The position numbers were made by a program, and so were the translations under genes. 64,000 nucleotides of DNA from Membranipora membranacea (Eukaryota; Bryozoa; Gymnolaemata; Cheilostomatida; Membraniporidae): assembly GCA_914767715.1 (NCBI GenBank), contig OU612075.1, forward strand, positions 15,748,001 through 15,812,000, written 5' to 3'. The notes below the pieces were generated by a model. That model searched no databases. It was not told the DNA's origin and worked only from the letters and a program-made list of their open reading frames with translations. Positions 44,933 to 57,633 of the stretch are shown here, one piece after another; the stretch's first letter is position 1, and each line of letters begins with the position of its first letter.

Positions 44933-46009
44933 AATCAAATACCCATGGGACCTATAGGAAATGGGAATGGAGTCAAGAGGGGTCTGATAGTTAAAGGTGC
45001 CAACTTGTGACCTGTAGGGTGAAATGTGAAATCTAATCGCTAGTAGCAATTAAATTTAGTACATGCATGCTGTTCATCCTAGTCATGCCCTTGCAGAACA
45101 GGAATAAAGATACCTGAGGTCTTCTTTTGGTCTGCCACCCCACACAGAAAACGATCCCCTGCAGCCTCTTTGATTATTGTTTAATTAAAGTATGCTAGCA
45201 CGACTGTATGTCATGGGTTCCGGCACCTTTACTATACTGCTATGATGACACAGGAAAGATCATGCTGGGTATGACCCTAAATGTGTTGAAGGTTGGCTCT
45301 CTGGTGCCAAGAGAGATCAGCAGCTCTTCTCGAGTTTTTGAATTGGGATTTTCATTGCATCTTGAAGTTTATTTATACGATTATAATTCACCATTTGCAC
45401 AAAGTAAGTGTCAGACTCAAATTCAATCAGAAGTATATTTGACACTGATTAACATGCTGACATAAGAAGATGGTCCTTCTGTGTTACATGGTTAATCGCA
45501 CTGTGTTATGAAATATCTGATATATAATTGTATACTGATGTAGCAGCGCTGAGGATATTACTACCTGGTGTTTGACAGACCATATCATTCAGTTAATGTA
45601 TGAAAACATTTTTAAGGTAGCACTAGACATAATAATTATGTCTAGTGATAACGTTTTTTATGTTATTTATGTAATTTAATATCACAGATGTTGTCATTTC
45701 CATCAGTACTAGTGTTAGCATATGAGACAGTGATTACAATTGGTAAGATTAAAAGTGAAATGAAAATTAAAGTTTGCACATACTGCTCTGTTTTACAATG
45801 TGATAATGTAAAAAAAATGATATTACAAAAGTGAATGGCTTTTTAGAGTAGATAGTTACACAGAATCAATCAAGTCTGAAAAGGTTTTTATCAGCAGCGG
45901 CAGTCCTAGTACAAGCTGGAATGAAGCAACCACTTATTGCTGAGATACGTCCGCCTGTGTTGATGTAGTCATGGAAGGCGTGAGAAGTGTCTGAGCGGAT
46001 GCGATATGA
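44933..46009. other. No recognisable gene; 27 bp palindrome
   Basis: Contains a nearly perfect palindrome at 45621-45647 (CACTAGACATAAT, mirrored). No coding region was supported; an open frame at 45208-45465 shows no motif. Confidence 0.4.
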
Positions 46010-46540
46010 GTATCGTTGGCATTGGTGGTCCAGTTGTATAGTGACATTTTGCTGCGTTCAGTCAGTCTGCTTTCAGTTATTTCGATACGATGGTATATCA
46101 GGTGGAGGCAGTGTCTTTGGTATTTGTCTCAGCAGCAGATACCAGCATGGGGCTGCGTATATCAGGTGTGGTATGATGTATGCCTTATAAAACAGAGTAA
46201 GGCCATTGTTATCGACTCCTGCTTTTTTGAGTTTGCAGATTGCATGAAAAAACAGGTCTTCATTTTTCAATGATTTTGTCCACATGCTGAGTGATGCAAA
46301 GAAATTGGTCAAAAACAACACCCGACAGTTTCACTGTACAGGTCTCGGCCACCTCAGATCCAATAATTGATATCAGGCTTGCTCCCTCAATTGGAATTTG
46401 AAGCCTGCCAAAGCATAGAGTTTCACTGAGTATTTTGGGTAGTCTGTCATACTGAGAGATAGGTCCCCTTAGAACTGATGTAAGAAGCAGCTCACGCTTA
46501 TTCCTCCAAAATATTTTTACAATACATCTCAATAAGTATA
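46010..46540 (-). mobile_element. LINE reverse-transcriptase fragment
   Basis: The minus strand reads TVKLSGVVFDQFLCITQHVD and then, after a frame shift, KAGVDNNGLTLFYKAYIIPH and LIYAAPCWY. These match the LG--ID--L----H and Y---I-P-L-Y--P-W blocks of CR1/L2-like reverse transcriptases. Inactive fragment. Confidence 0.7.
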
Positions 46541-47288
46541 ATTATAAAGTTCCCAAGCTATTACTCGGTCAGTATAGTTATGACTATGCTCCGAGTGTTT
46601 AATCGGCCGTACCTCCTCATCATTATATTACGTTCTGTTTATTTACATAAATATGTAATGTGTGAGTTATCTGAGCTGGGGTGGTTATATAGCGCCAGCC
46701 AAGAGTGTTATTTGCAAATTAAGGATTTTTCCCTCGATGCAATTTAATTTACATCCAATTAATGCAATCAAAACAGCCCCTTTTCACATTGCTAGTGACA
46801 ATATCATGGACGGACACAAATATAAGGTTTTTTTACCCCTAGTATTTCCTTTGCATTGATTGTATTTATAAACACCGTCATAGGTGACTACTCAATTTTC
46901 TTGGATTAAGAAACTATCTCTATTGCCCAGGATGTTGAGCTAAATTTGAAAAATTCAAACAATTATCTCTAATTCTCAACTATGAAATGTATAACAAGGT
47001 TTTGCTTGTTGTATTCGCCAAATATTACGTATTTTGAGCTTGTGACACAATAATATCTAATATCTTGGCAAAATTAAATTACTCCATTTACAAAATTAAA
47101 TCAAATTTGATATGACATTAAGAATATTATTGACAGTCTCATTTTCTACACACAGGTAATGCTATATTTGTAAAAATATCGTCGCTTTGATCAACCTGCC
47201 ACTTGCATTTTGAATAGGAAAAACTTGATCACATTATGTTATGATGTAGAGTTGTGACCAAAGTAAAATACTTTAAAGAATCTCTTAG
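46541..47288. other. No recognisable gene
   Basis: AT-rich sequence with no feature identified. Confidence 0.4.
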
Positions 47289-47650
47289 GGTCCAGCTACA
47301 TGAGGCGATTTTTACATCGATTTGGGGTCACAAGTGGTTAATCGGAGGATCTGCACGAATGATTTCTCGAGTAGAGTGCACATCAAAGTTGTTCGTGTTT
47401 TGCCCGAGTGATCTGGACGATCCTCTATGCTGATTGGTTGTTGATTGCTTACTTCAATAATTACGCTGTTAAATACGTCATCTATCAAATCGTGACAGGC
47501 TATCAAAAATGGAGGAGTTGATAATATCTGTAGTAAAATCACATCCTCCTATTTATGATAAAAAACACCATAAATACAAAGATAGGAGTGGTGCTGTAGT
47601 GAACATATAGAAGGTAATAGCTGTATCACTTGGAAATGGAAGCTGTCCTG
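47289..47650 (+). mobile_element. Harbinger-like remnant with MADF-type reading frame
   Basis: Starts GGGTCCAGCTACATGAGGCG, the form of a PIF/Harbinger inverted terminus. An ATG at 47509 in good context opens MEELIISVVKSHPPIYDKK, resembling the start of MADF/Myb-like DNA-binding proteins encoded by Harbinger transposons. A TAG at 47608-47610 stands where a conserved Trp is expected, after which the frame briefly continues (KVIAVSLG). No transposase or right end was found. Confidence 0.45.
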
Positions 47651-47929
47651 ACATGACATCCATAGTATAGCATAGGAAAATCAATTTTACAGAAGACTGA
47701 AATTTTATTTTGTGAAGATCCAAAGTGACAAATACCCGGATATAAGTGTGCCATCAATATCCGGTCATTTGTTTGCCCGCCCATTAAATATCATTGGTCA
47801 ACCTAGCCACCTGACGACCTATGACCCCATCTTAATTAACAGACCATTGCGTACTAACTCATAGGCCTGCATAGCAGTGTGAGATCGCCTGATCATGTCA
47901 ACAGGTGCCATCGGCCTGTGATTCAATCG

Positions 47930-48480
47930 TTGTGTACAGCCACATCATAAGGCAGACCTTTACTATAAAGTTATCAAAGAAAGCAATTAAAAATTCAATC
48001 ATAAATGTGTCAAACGACATTCCATACGAGCGAATGATCGGAATTCATGGTTATGGGTTGAAGATCCTCATCTCCAATATACGACCTTTTATCAGCTATG
48101 ACGCCCTATCATGGTACGCACTCTTATCTGACGCAAACAAGCAAAGACTCAAATCAATCCAGAAGCATTCTCTTAACAAGTTCGGCTACAAAGGGTCATT
48201 AGTTGCTATCGATATGCTATTCTCAATGATTTTTAATACCAACTCGCTTATTCCCGCTTGAATAAAGTATCTCATAATAACTACCCACTATATAATGGTA
48301 TTATTTTAAACGACTCCGCCCGATCATTTTCCTGGAATGTCAGCAACCTCAAACCAAAATTTTTATCCACTATGAAATAGTACCATTATTACCCAGAGCA
48401 CCCAGCGATCCATTTTTATTATCACATGTAATCTTAGATCTGATGTAAAACTGTTTTTCAACACTGATTACCGCAGCCAC
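47930..48480 (+). mobile_element. LINE 3' fragment
   Basis: Encodes SNIRPFISYDALSWYALLSD and QRLKSIQKHSL, then in another frame LNKVSHNNYPLYN and WNVSNLKP: the C-terminal segment of CR1/L2-like reverse transcriptases. Degraded and frameshifted. Confidence 0.55.
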
Positions 48481-49530
48481 TCAGCGCTAAGATTTGCAGT
48501 TGGATGCCAAAGTGTCTAATAAAACTATGCACTATCTAAGGTAAATTGAAAACATATCTCGGAACTGGCTTACAGTAAATCCAATCTGGTTTGTAATTGG
48601 ATCCGAAAAGAAATATCTGATATTTAATTCCCACTTCAAAGGTCTGATGCACCCCTAATTTTGAAAAGGCAAATTTTAATCAAATTATGATACGAGATTA
48701 AATGGGTGACATCAATTGTAAATAAATAAATGACACAATACTAAGGCCAGGAATTTGTGGATATTTTCGGACACAACTACAACTCCTGGTGTTTCTTGAA
48801 TCATGTAACATCCTGCTTGTCAACTTGTGTAATCCATGATCCGAAAAAGAATTGTTTTGATTGAAACATTTCTTAAGCAAAGCATCAACTTTTGAAATGT
48901 TTTAATTTAATAAAAAATAGAACATAATATTACAAAACAATTGGATGGATGGACGGATTTATTACTATCATAGACAAAAATTTGTCACGAAATACGTTGT
49001 TAATACTGACAAGAAAGAAAACATGGAAAAAATCAGATCTCTGTTGTATAAAAAGTTTTTTAGAATAGTACATTATTGAGTGTATGTATGAGATGTCTTA
49101 AAAAGCTGTCTCTAATTGCCAGGATCTGATGTTTCAGATAACCTAGAACATTTCAATTGCTACAAATTTTAATAGTCAGATCAAGCATCTTACTCTAAAC
49201 TTTAATTAATGAGAACAACCTATATAGTTTTGCAGCAACATAGGTGAGATTCATAAGAGTCACTGCAACTATAACTGTAACACCTTGGGAGTCAGGTATC
49301 TAACTTAAAACAAGAATACACTAGGATGGGCAGCAACCTTGTCTTGTACAAGAGGGGTGCACACAATCGGGATAGCAACATGTACATTGTTTAAAAACCG
49401 ATTTCAGTGTCTCTCTGTACTGTTTGTTCATGATGCCGTAGCGTAGATGATAACACTCAAGATGCCATATGCATCCTTATGTAGAATTTGGAAAGGGGTT
49501 TTTATCAATCTGGGTACCTCAATTCTGCTC
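48481..49530. other. No recognisable gene
   Basis: AT-rich sequence, no gene or clear repeat seen. Confidence 0.4.
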
Positions 49531-49534
49531 TTAA

Positions 49535-49911
49535 AGGGCAACCAAGGTTTCGCAGCAATGCATTGATGGGCAGCAAATAATGTGCTGGGCAGCATCAGCT
49601 TTGTGCATTACGCGATGCAAAACTCAAAGTAGTTGCTGACTCTAAGCTGGGTAACACTTCAGTTTAGGGGAGGTTCCAAGACTTTGCTGTAATAATTATC
49701 GAGCACAGGCTAAATAATAACAGGAACAGGAAACTGCTATGTGGTATTTTCTTTTAGCTGAGTTTGAGTACCTGATGAAAAAAATGTCTCACAAGAATTC
49801 TGGCTGAATAATCATCCGAATTATATTTTGTCTTTTTCTCCATGCAGAAGGTGCAATCTGCTATTAATCAATGGCCATCAATGAGAAGTTGTTTGAAACC
49901 TTGGTTGCCCT
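49535..49911. mobile_element. piggyBac-like MITE, 377 bp
   Basis: Flanked by TTAA on both sides (49531-49534 and 49912-49915), with terminal inverted repeats AGGGCAACCAAGGTTTC and GAAACCTTGGTTGCCCT. TTAA target duplication is diagnostic of piggyBac-type insertion. The interior is non-coding. On the minus strand its right end overlaps the last codons of the membrane-protein gene. Confidence 0.8.
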
Positions 49912-50398
49912 TTAAAGACATGCATAGGAATAAGACAAACAAGAGTGATACCACTTATTATCATAATGTAGATGATGGCAACAATCCGTGATTTCTTCGC
50001 TTCCCAACTGATACACTTCCCACCTTCCTTATCGATAAGAGTTCTCTCATGGTCAGCGGTATGGTAATGATCAATACAAGAAATGCTGGAAACAATTTCA
50101 TTTGGTACTGGAAAAATAATTTTCCTGCTATAGTTGTTTCCTCCCTTTACCTGTTGCCGTATCTGTCGGCATCACTTAGGTTGATAGTGCTGTTCAGATC
50201 AACCCTTCCTTCTTCACTGCTTATATTCAGCAGTGATGCTGGCAGTTGAGTTACATTTTCTGGCAAAGTTTTAATTATCTCATCTGGCATATCTCCAGAT
50301 CTCAGCTCCTTCTCTCCAGTCCCATCGAGACAGCAAGACATCACATGCAAAGCTATGGCCATAGCTATGATAAATTTTCCAATATTGGTCACAACCAA
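49878..50398 (-). CDS. Single-pass membrane protein, two exons
   Basis: Exon 1 (50398-50151) starts at an ATG followed by a signal peptide (GKFIIAMAIALHVMSCC), then a Glu/Ser-rich ectodomain with several N-x-S/T sites. AG|GTAAAG joins TTTCCAG|C in exon 2 (50085-49878), restoring a Ser codon. Exon 2 encodes DHYHTADHERTLIDKEGGKC, then a membrane helix (IVAIIYIMIISGITLVCLI) and a short tail. Total 151 residues; predicted type I topology. Family unknown. The last codons (from about VFKG) and the TGA lie inside the MITE, so the native C-terminus was probably different. Unspliced or alternative models are possible. Confidence 0.5.
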
Positions 50399-51339
50399 AA
50401 TGGCATGTGTCCCTTAGCAATCTAACAAATATTTTAGTAGACTCCGTCATAGCATAAATGTCTCTGTCATTAAATATCTTCACTGCACTGAAGTATATGT
50501 CAATATAGGTTACGGCAAACAAAACCTTACTGTTTGGTTTAGACCTGAGATCTGGCATCCTCCACAGCACCCCAGCATGGAAAAGGTTTATCAGCACTGA
50601 CAAACTATGCCAAACTGCTGAGCCGTAACTCAACTGACTTAAATATGACATATCTCAGTTTTATGCGGAATGTGTTTAGCCTAATGTTTGATGAGTCCGA
50701 TTCAGCGACTTGAACTCAACTGATTCTTGATTCTCGTTACAAGACAAGGTTTGTGGAAAGATGTGTCAGAATTTCATCAATCTAATGACTTGATCTATAT
50801 TATTTCCCACCATCTTTCAGTGGAACTTTCAGTGACGCTCGAGCAGTCTCAGGGCCGGATTCTGCTACAAGTCCAGACCAGCCTGGCCGGAGCCCTTTTG
50901 AATGGCGAAAAAATCGAAAATCCGTCCACAACTTCTTGTATTATTGAAGAAATAAAAATAAAGCAAATTTGTCTTAAAATCTACATGGGCGGCCATTTTT
51001 AATTATGTTGCTATCGAAATTCACATATTGTCACACGAAAAAGGAGACTTTCCTTGAGAATTTGTAGTAGTAGTATTCTATTTTATTTAAATTAAAACAT
51101 GGGAAAAAGGTACCTCTGTTTGCAGGCAAATTGTTGAGTTAATATGGTGAATCACTGGTAAACACAGGATGAAATTTTGGAAGTTCTGTGGAAAGAAGAT
51201 AAATTGTTTTGGTTAAAGGCTAAGGCTAAATACCAAGAATATTTTCTTGAAAAAGTGAAATTGATTGCATCTGTATCCTTGAGAATTTAGATATGCTAAA
51301 ATTAATTTTGAAAATATTCTGTACAATTGACAAATAGAC
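50399..51339. other. No recognisable gene
   Basis: Upstream of the membrane-protein gene. Open frames on both strands (e.g. 50727-51002 plus) lack motifs. Confidence 0.4.
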
Positions 51340-53335
51340 ATCAATGAATGATGACCCTACATTGGATTACATCAGTAAAAATTGGGAGAACACTAGTTGG
51401 AAAAACGTTGGAAAAACATCGGAAAAGCGTCGGAAAAACACTAGAAAGAATAATAGAACAACGTGCCATATCACTAGCTGAAACCTGGTCACTAATACCA
51501 AATTCGCAATTCGGATTTAGACAGGGAAGAAGCACCTTGATGTACTTACTGAACCTTCTGACTGAAACCACACTACACTAAAAGCAAATTATGTACTGCT
51601 GCACTGTTCTTAGACCTGCAGAAGGCATTTGACACAGTCAATCACCAACACATGCACAACTGTCTGCAATAATTAGGACAGGAAGGCAACTACCTCCATG
51701 TCATTGACTCCTTTCTCACCAAGAGAAGAATCAGCCTCAAAATCAATAATCACATCCACCCAGCATCGAAGTGTCAGATAGGCCTCCCACAAGGGAGTGT
51801 GCTATCTCCACTCCTCTTTGTTACATACATAAGGGATATCCTGTCAAACATAGATGGTACAGGATTACAATATGCCGATGACTGCACTGTCTTGATGACC
51901 GGAAAAGACTCTGCTGAACTTCAGATGAAAATTGAAAACAACTGCCAACAGATACAAACCTGGATGGACCGTTGGAACCGACTTATCAACTACCAGAAAA
52001 CAGAAATTGTGGTAACCAATGGAGATATCACACCCCCAATTATAAATGCTACCACCATACAAATCTCTACCTCCTCAAAGGTTCTTGGTATAACTATTGA
52101 TAACCAACTATTCTTTGAAAAACAATACAGCATAAGTACTAAACGCCTGACTCAACGTATGAATATGCTGAAACCGTTCATCTATGCTGGGCTCAACCCA
52201 GAAACCTCAAAGAAAATACTCACACAAGTGATCATACCAAAAGCACTGTATGGTGCCTCTCTATGGGACTGCAAGACAAAGATCTCCCTCCATACTCATG
52301 TAAAACTTCTCCTCGGAGCTCATTACAACCCCCCAAGCGAATCACTTCACCTGATGGCGAATATCCTTCCTATAAATCTAGTTTACACAAAAGAAAGATT
52401 GCAGCTAACCAGAGGACTTGTCAAAACAGATAACTTATCCATGCTCACAGACACACCTCGTAGCTCACTCACCTTGAAGTTCCTGTCGGACATCGGATCT
52501 CACAAGGTGCAAGATCAACAAATGCATAACTACAGAATGGACACGCCAATGGAGTGCACAACTCAAGAATGGGATATGCCCATATGGCCTAATCCCATCT
52601 ATGGAGCCAGAACATTTATTCCACAACCCACTGCCTATGAACAACAAAAGAAACAAGGTTGGAGCATTATGTGACCTACTCACAGGGAACAGCAGGCTCC
52701 TTCCATTTCAGTACATGATAAAATTAACATTATACCCCAGTATGCACCTGTTTAGCAGATAAAGAAACAGCGTACCACTACCTATTCATGTGTGCGGACT
52801 ATGAGGCCGCCAGAGCCCATACTAACCCCTCCATGGACAACTGGGAATCAGTCATTTTGTTCCTAAATCTCACTAGGAGACTGATGTTCTGATTTCCCAG
52901 TCCAGATGACAGCCAAGGTCAGGCTATAACAAGGCTATACCTCCACTGGGGAGTAACTGGCAAAGCTATAGCCTATAGTTACAAACTAGTGCTTGAGGTT
53001 TGGTATTGCGGCGACTAGGGCCGTCTGATGTATGAGGAATGGAGACCAGCGCCGCAGACACCGATCTCAGATAGTACGGAGGACAATCACAGACATCACA
53101 ATCCCATATAATTGCCACTCAAATACTCATGATATTTTATTTTCAAGCCTCAAACTGTATTTCATTATTATGTCATTTATAATACTTGTAAAACTGTACA
53201 AAAACCAATTTTCCTGTAGATTGTATTTTTATACATTCTCAAATATTATCCTTTCATCTTTGCCTGCAAATAGAGGCATTTTTATTTTTTCGTGTATTTT
53301 TTTATCAATAAAGAGTTCATCATCATCATCAGTAA
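51340..53335 (+). mobile_element. 5'-truncated LINE, second family
   Basis: The reverse transcriptase begins near 51.43 kb with IPNSQFGFRQGRST, is frameshifted around 51.58-51.78 kb, and then runs openly to 52674: GLPQGSVLSPLLF, YADDCTVL (catalytic Asp pair), a VLGITID thumb motif and KALYGASLWDC. Beyond the stop, frame-shifted sequence includes FMCADYEAARAH. The 3' end has AATAAA at 53309-53314 and a short (ATC)n tail, typical of some non-LTR clades. It differs clearly from the CR1-like copies; Jockey/I group membership is possible. Inactive. Confidence 0.8.
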
Positions 53336-53829
53336 AAATGCAAAACAGTGATCTCAGCCATTTAATTTGGCAGCAGTTATGACTGGAAAAATAAAAATTT
53401 AGATTTTTATTTCACCATTGACAAAAAGAGAAAGACATATTCTGGGTGAGTTTTGATTCTTATTTACCATAGCTTTGGTTCCAAGTCCAACTGTTTGGGG
53501 TGGGTGGTGGGGGAGGGAGGGATGGTTGGAGTCCAACCACCACCCACCCCAAACTCAAAATCCAAGCCTCTGGGGAATCCTCTGCTCTGCACTTCTCACT
53601 TGTGGCTTTGTTTATGGGCCAGACAGTCACAGTGACAGTCAGTGAGTGAGTCACGGTCACACTCACAGTCACACTCACATGTTCACACCACAGGTAAAAA
53701 AAGTACTAAATAGAATAAGAATTAGAAATAGATAGGTTGAAATAGAAATAAGTAACAAAGTCAGGGAAGTCAACTAAATCAACTTTAAAAGTATGGCTCA
53801 AATGTTTAAGTATCACTATAGTTACCATA
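53336..53829. repeat. Non-coding with G-rich hairpin and GT/CA-rich tract
   Basis: GTTTGGGGTGGGTGGTGG (53493-53510) pairs perfectly with 53537-53554. A degenerate CACTCACAGT-type simple repeat follows (53620-53690). The G-rich arm has several GGG runs and could form a quadruplex. Confidence 0.7.
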
Positions 53830-54260
53830 TTTATTTCCAATAATTGATACCAATCTGCTCCCCGAGAAAAGTTCTGGGTTTAGACTATCCAAGGAAAATT
53901 TCCGATTCGCTTTAGCTAATTTCGGTGCTCAGAAGTTTAACGAATTACCCAATCATGTTAAGCTGAGTCAATCCCTTGCTACATTCAAAAATGCCACTCG
54001 GAGCCACGTCCTCAAACTTCTCAATTAATGAGTCAGTTCTTATCATTTCATTTTAGCCTACTGCTACATTGTTCTAATTTCTCTTTTCCTAGCTATTGTG
54101 TATTAACTTGTGTAATGTTTTACTGCTAATTAACGCCTGCGTGTACTTTGTAATTTTACCTGTCATTGTTCTTGATTTTTAGTTACATGTCTTTTTAATT
54201 CTACACCATATTTTTATTAATTTTTTCTTCTCCAGAATAAACATGGAATATATATATTTA
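53830..54260 (+). mobile_element. CR1-like LINE 3' end
   Basis: Encodes RLSKENFRFALANFGAQKFN, then ELPNHVKLSQSLATFKNATR and a stop at 54026-54028: the conserved C-terminus of CR1-type ORF2. AATAAA follows at 54236. A 3' fragment only. Confidence 0.65.
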
Positions 54261-54836
54261 GCCAAGCATTTGGGTAGACTTTGCGCATGTTTTGTGCTTT
54301 ACTTTTCTCCCTTCTTGTGTATTATTACTCAGTATTAAGCTAGGAAGCAAACAGGATTTTTGGTGCTATCTATATTTTGACAATCAGTTGACTATGCTTA
54401 TTCTCTAGATATTTACCAGTTTTGACTTGGTCTCTTTCTTAGTCTTTTGAATAACAATAAAATTTCTGAAATTATCTGGTTCACAATATTATGTCTTTGT
54501 CTTGATATGCCTAAAAGTTTACTCAGATTGCACAAAAATCCATATTTCATGGTGTTAAACCAAACAAAAATCGAAAGAATTGATGGCAGTCCAAAATTGA
54601 CTGGAGTAGTTAAAAATGGAAGAATACAGCCCTGAGTCATTCAATTTAGAAAATAGAGCTATAAGAGACGTTATGCTAGAAATTTCATCCGAATTTTCCA
54701 GTAGAGAGAATAACAACTATGTTCACTACAACAATTCAATGTCGGACTGGATTTGTCTAAAATTTCTGCAAAAACAGAACAAGTCTCGAAGTTTAAAGTA
54801 TTTTATTGTCTTGAAGTTACACCTAAGGAAGGAGGT
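54261..54836. other. No recognisable gene
   Basis: Open frames at 54447-54849 lack motifs or splice structure. Confidence 0.35.
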
Positions 54837-55137
54837 GTGGTATATCTGAGGAGGGGGGTGTTGTATATCTGAGAAAGGTTTGTTGTATATCTAAGAAGGG
54901 GTTGTGGTATATCTGAGGAGGGGGTGTTGTATATCTGAGAAGGGGGTGTGGTATATCAGAGGAGGGGGTGTGGTATATCAGAGGAGGGTGTGTGGTATCT
55001 CTGAGAAGGGGTGTGTGGTATATCTGAGGCGGGAGAGTGGCATATCTGAGGAGGGAGGTGTGGTATATCTGAGGAGGGTGTGTGGTATATCTGTGGAGGG
55101 ATGTGTGGTATATCTGAGGAGGAGGGTGTGGTTTATC
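54837..55137. repeat. 22-23 bp minisatellite, about 13 copies
   Basis: Units of the type GTGGTATATCTGAGGAGGGGT, varying at a few positions. Because the array has few stops, open frames run through it on both strands (YLRRG/ISEKG repeats on plus, QIYHTPLL on minus); these are by-products of the repeat, not evidence for a gene. Confidence 0.95.
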
Positions 55138-55185
55138 CATAGACTTAATTATAAACATAGACAGGACACTCTATACAGATTAAGT

Positions 55186-55465
55186 GAGGACGACGTAACA
55201 ACATTGGAAGGTTTAGAAGCAACGATGCTATCACTGATTTACTGTCAAGGTTTTTTTTATTTCGAGATTTTTGATGTCATTCCATCTTCAAAAATTATTT
55301 TGCATTTAATTATTATCAAACTTTTCACGACAAACTGCTAAATCTATTGTAATTTTCAAACTCAAAATCTGATCAAAATTGGTTGAGTTATCAACAACAA
55401 ACTTGGATTGTGGACAGTAAATGGATGATAGCATTATTGCTTCTACACCTTCCAATGACGTTAAG
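55186..55465. repeat. MITE-like inverted repeat, 0.28 kb
   Basis: About 45 bp imperfect arms: ACATTGGAAGGTTTAGAAGC near 55200 and its complement (GCTTCTACACCTTCCAATG) near 55440. Non-coding interior. Confidence 0.55.
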
Positions 55466-57244
55466 TCTTTCACAATTATGGGCCTCAGTGCCTCAATGCT
55501 TATGCTCCATATAGTGTCCTAACTAGTTTTATTATTAAAAGGGGAGTTCAGTTCAGATTCAATTTCTCCCACCCCTATCCAGGTTGATATATCAACCAAC
55601 TCCGATTCTGTACATGTGCTCCATTTTGGCGCCAAATACATCATAAAGATTTACATTGATATGGAAGGATTTGATGTCATAGGTAGGACACTCATAAACG
55701 ATGCCCTATCAATCAATAATGACTGATATACATTTAGCAATTTTTCTCAGTAAAAAGTTATTAGTTTTGAAAATCATTATAGCTTCTCACTTCTCAACTA
55801 TATTTGACTCTGCAGATGGATTTTTGAAAGTTAATTTTCCTTTTTTGAAAGAAAATTAGATAAGAAAAATTGTAGGAATACAATAATTTTGAGTTCAGTT
55901 TATGGTTAAATGACAAGGTCACAATTTGTGCCACAGCAGGTGCACTGCAAATGTTGATTTTCTAGTGAATTATAAATCATTAATCATCATGATTTACGCT
56001 ATTAAATATGGCTCAATGTAGCCTATCTCGACAAGAACCATTATGCTCCGTGTAATTACTGTGATGTCAAAAGTTTTTAGGATTTAAATTTGAGCTTAGC
56101 AAATTGGTAAAAGTAAGTCTCATAAATTTTGTAATCTCACTTATTTGTAAGAGTTATCTACCCAAATTACAATGAAGTCCATGTCATTCAACGTCAGGAT
56201 TTACAAAGCAGTATTGATACAGGATAACAATACCAACTTTAAACAATGGCAACTCGAATTGTATAACTGGTGATATTTTTTTATTCATAAGGAAAACAAC
56301 ACAAGCTAAGATTGCACAGCAGTAAAGTCAGGATGAAAAGATCTGTTTTGCCTCAGAATTGCAATTATTGAGACCGAGTGTAAAACATGGACGTTCTTTT
56401 TTGGTTTGAATTTTCTCAATCAAGTGTTCATTTTGCCATATTGTTCTGCATGGCAACTGGTATTGAGCATTATTGATTTCTGATTGGTGTGAATACAAGG
56501 AAACACTGGATGATTATACCATCACCCAAGGCACCCCTTTGATTGAAATTCTAACATAAATGAAATGTAACTCCTATCTATGTCACCTCAGTGTGATAAC
56601 AGCATACTCTTTGAGACAGTGCCATGCAAGGCATATTATTACTAAGAGGAAGTTGAGGGTCACAAATAATTTTGCTTAGATGCTTTGCTTAGAATTTTTG
56701 ATTTCCTGCCATCCATTAAAACTATAACCCTGCAAAAGCAAAATTTTATATGCAACATGCAATCAGAAACGTTATAACAGTAATTATAAAATAATATAAT
56801 TATATATAATATTAATCCCATTAGACAGTATAGCATTTGTCTAGATGCATACTTGAGATAACATTTTGATATGACTTATAAAACTCATTCAGTATTCAAT
56901 GAACAATCTGAAATAATTAATCTTCAAACCTTAGAGGGTTCAGTATGAAACGAAGCAAAACAAATACACGCTTTGTATTACTATGTGAGTTAAGAGATAT
57001 GGTCAATGTTAGGAGACTTTCAACAAAAAATATAGGGGCTCTACTATTGATATCTTCTGAAAGGCCTTGCTCTGTGTCACTGCAGAAGTCAGATTTGCAG
57101 ATTTATATCAGTTGTTTTGATGTGAGGATAAACTATTATAACTTTGTAATAATACTGCCAATGACCCCTGGTGTGCGGAGCCATATAATCCTATACATAT
57201 CGGCCATACTATCAACCATGCTTGCAACAATGTAAATTCACTAA
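55466..57244. other. No recognisable gene
   Basis: AT-rich sequence with no supported coding or structural element. Confidence 0.4.
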
Positions 57245-57633
57245 GAGCTAGTCAGTAGAGGCTTTTAATGGAACTGAATAAATTGTCTGTCTGTCCTAGC
57301 TCGTCCAGCAAAAACCGCCTGTAAAGAACATTTCTGCCTGTATATCAGGCGCTTACGGTCAGTGTATTATTTTACTTTAGCCTTATATTCAGCGTCATGC
57401 TGTCTGACCTGAATATCATCTAACTTACTATCATTATCATACATGGGTAACTTGGTACTCAGCTTACGACCAAATAATAATTCTGCTGGACTCTTACCAG
57501 TCGCAGGATGGGGTGTATTTCTATAAGAAAATAAATACTTGTGGAGTTCACTTCCCCAATCTTTTCCTGTAGTCACGGCTATTTGAAGCCTTTTCTTTAT
57601 GGACTTCATCGATGATTCAACAAGACCATTACC
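57245..57633 (-). pseudogene. Gypsy integrase C-terminal part
   Basis: After the stop near 57634 the same frame resumes with GNGLVESSMKSI, holding the catalytic Glu, and HPATGKSPAELLFGRKLSTK, typical of Gypsy integrases. It decays after KAKVK at 57367. Confidence 0.75.

Noticed and set aside
50280-50651. 123-codon minus-strand frame overlapping the membrane-protein first exon
   Set aside because: Shifted frame over the signal-peptide exon; no domain, and the spliced model in the other frame has matching phases.
52465-52683. Minus-strand open frame within the second LINE
   Set aside because: Shadow of the reverse transcriptase frame on the plus strand.
54904-55341. 145-codon plus-strand frame of YLRRG/ISEKG repeats
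   Set aside because: Entirely a product of the 22 bp minisatellite.
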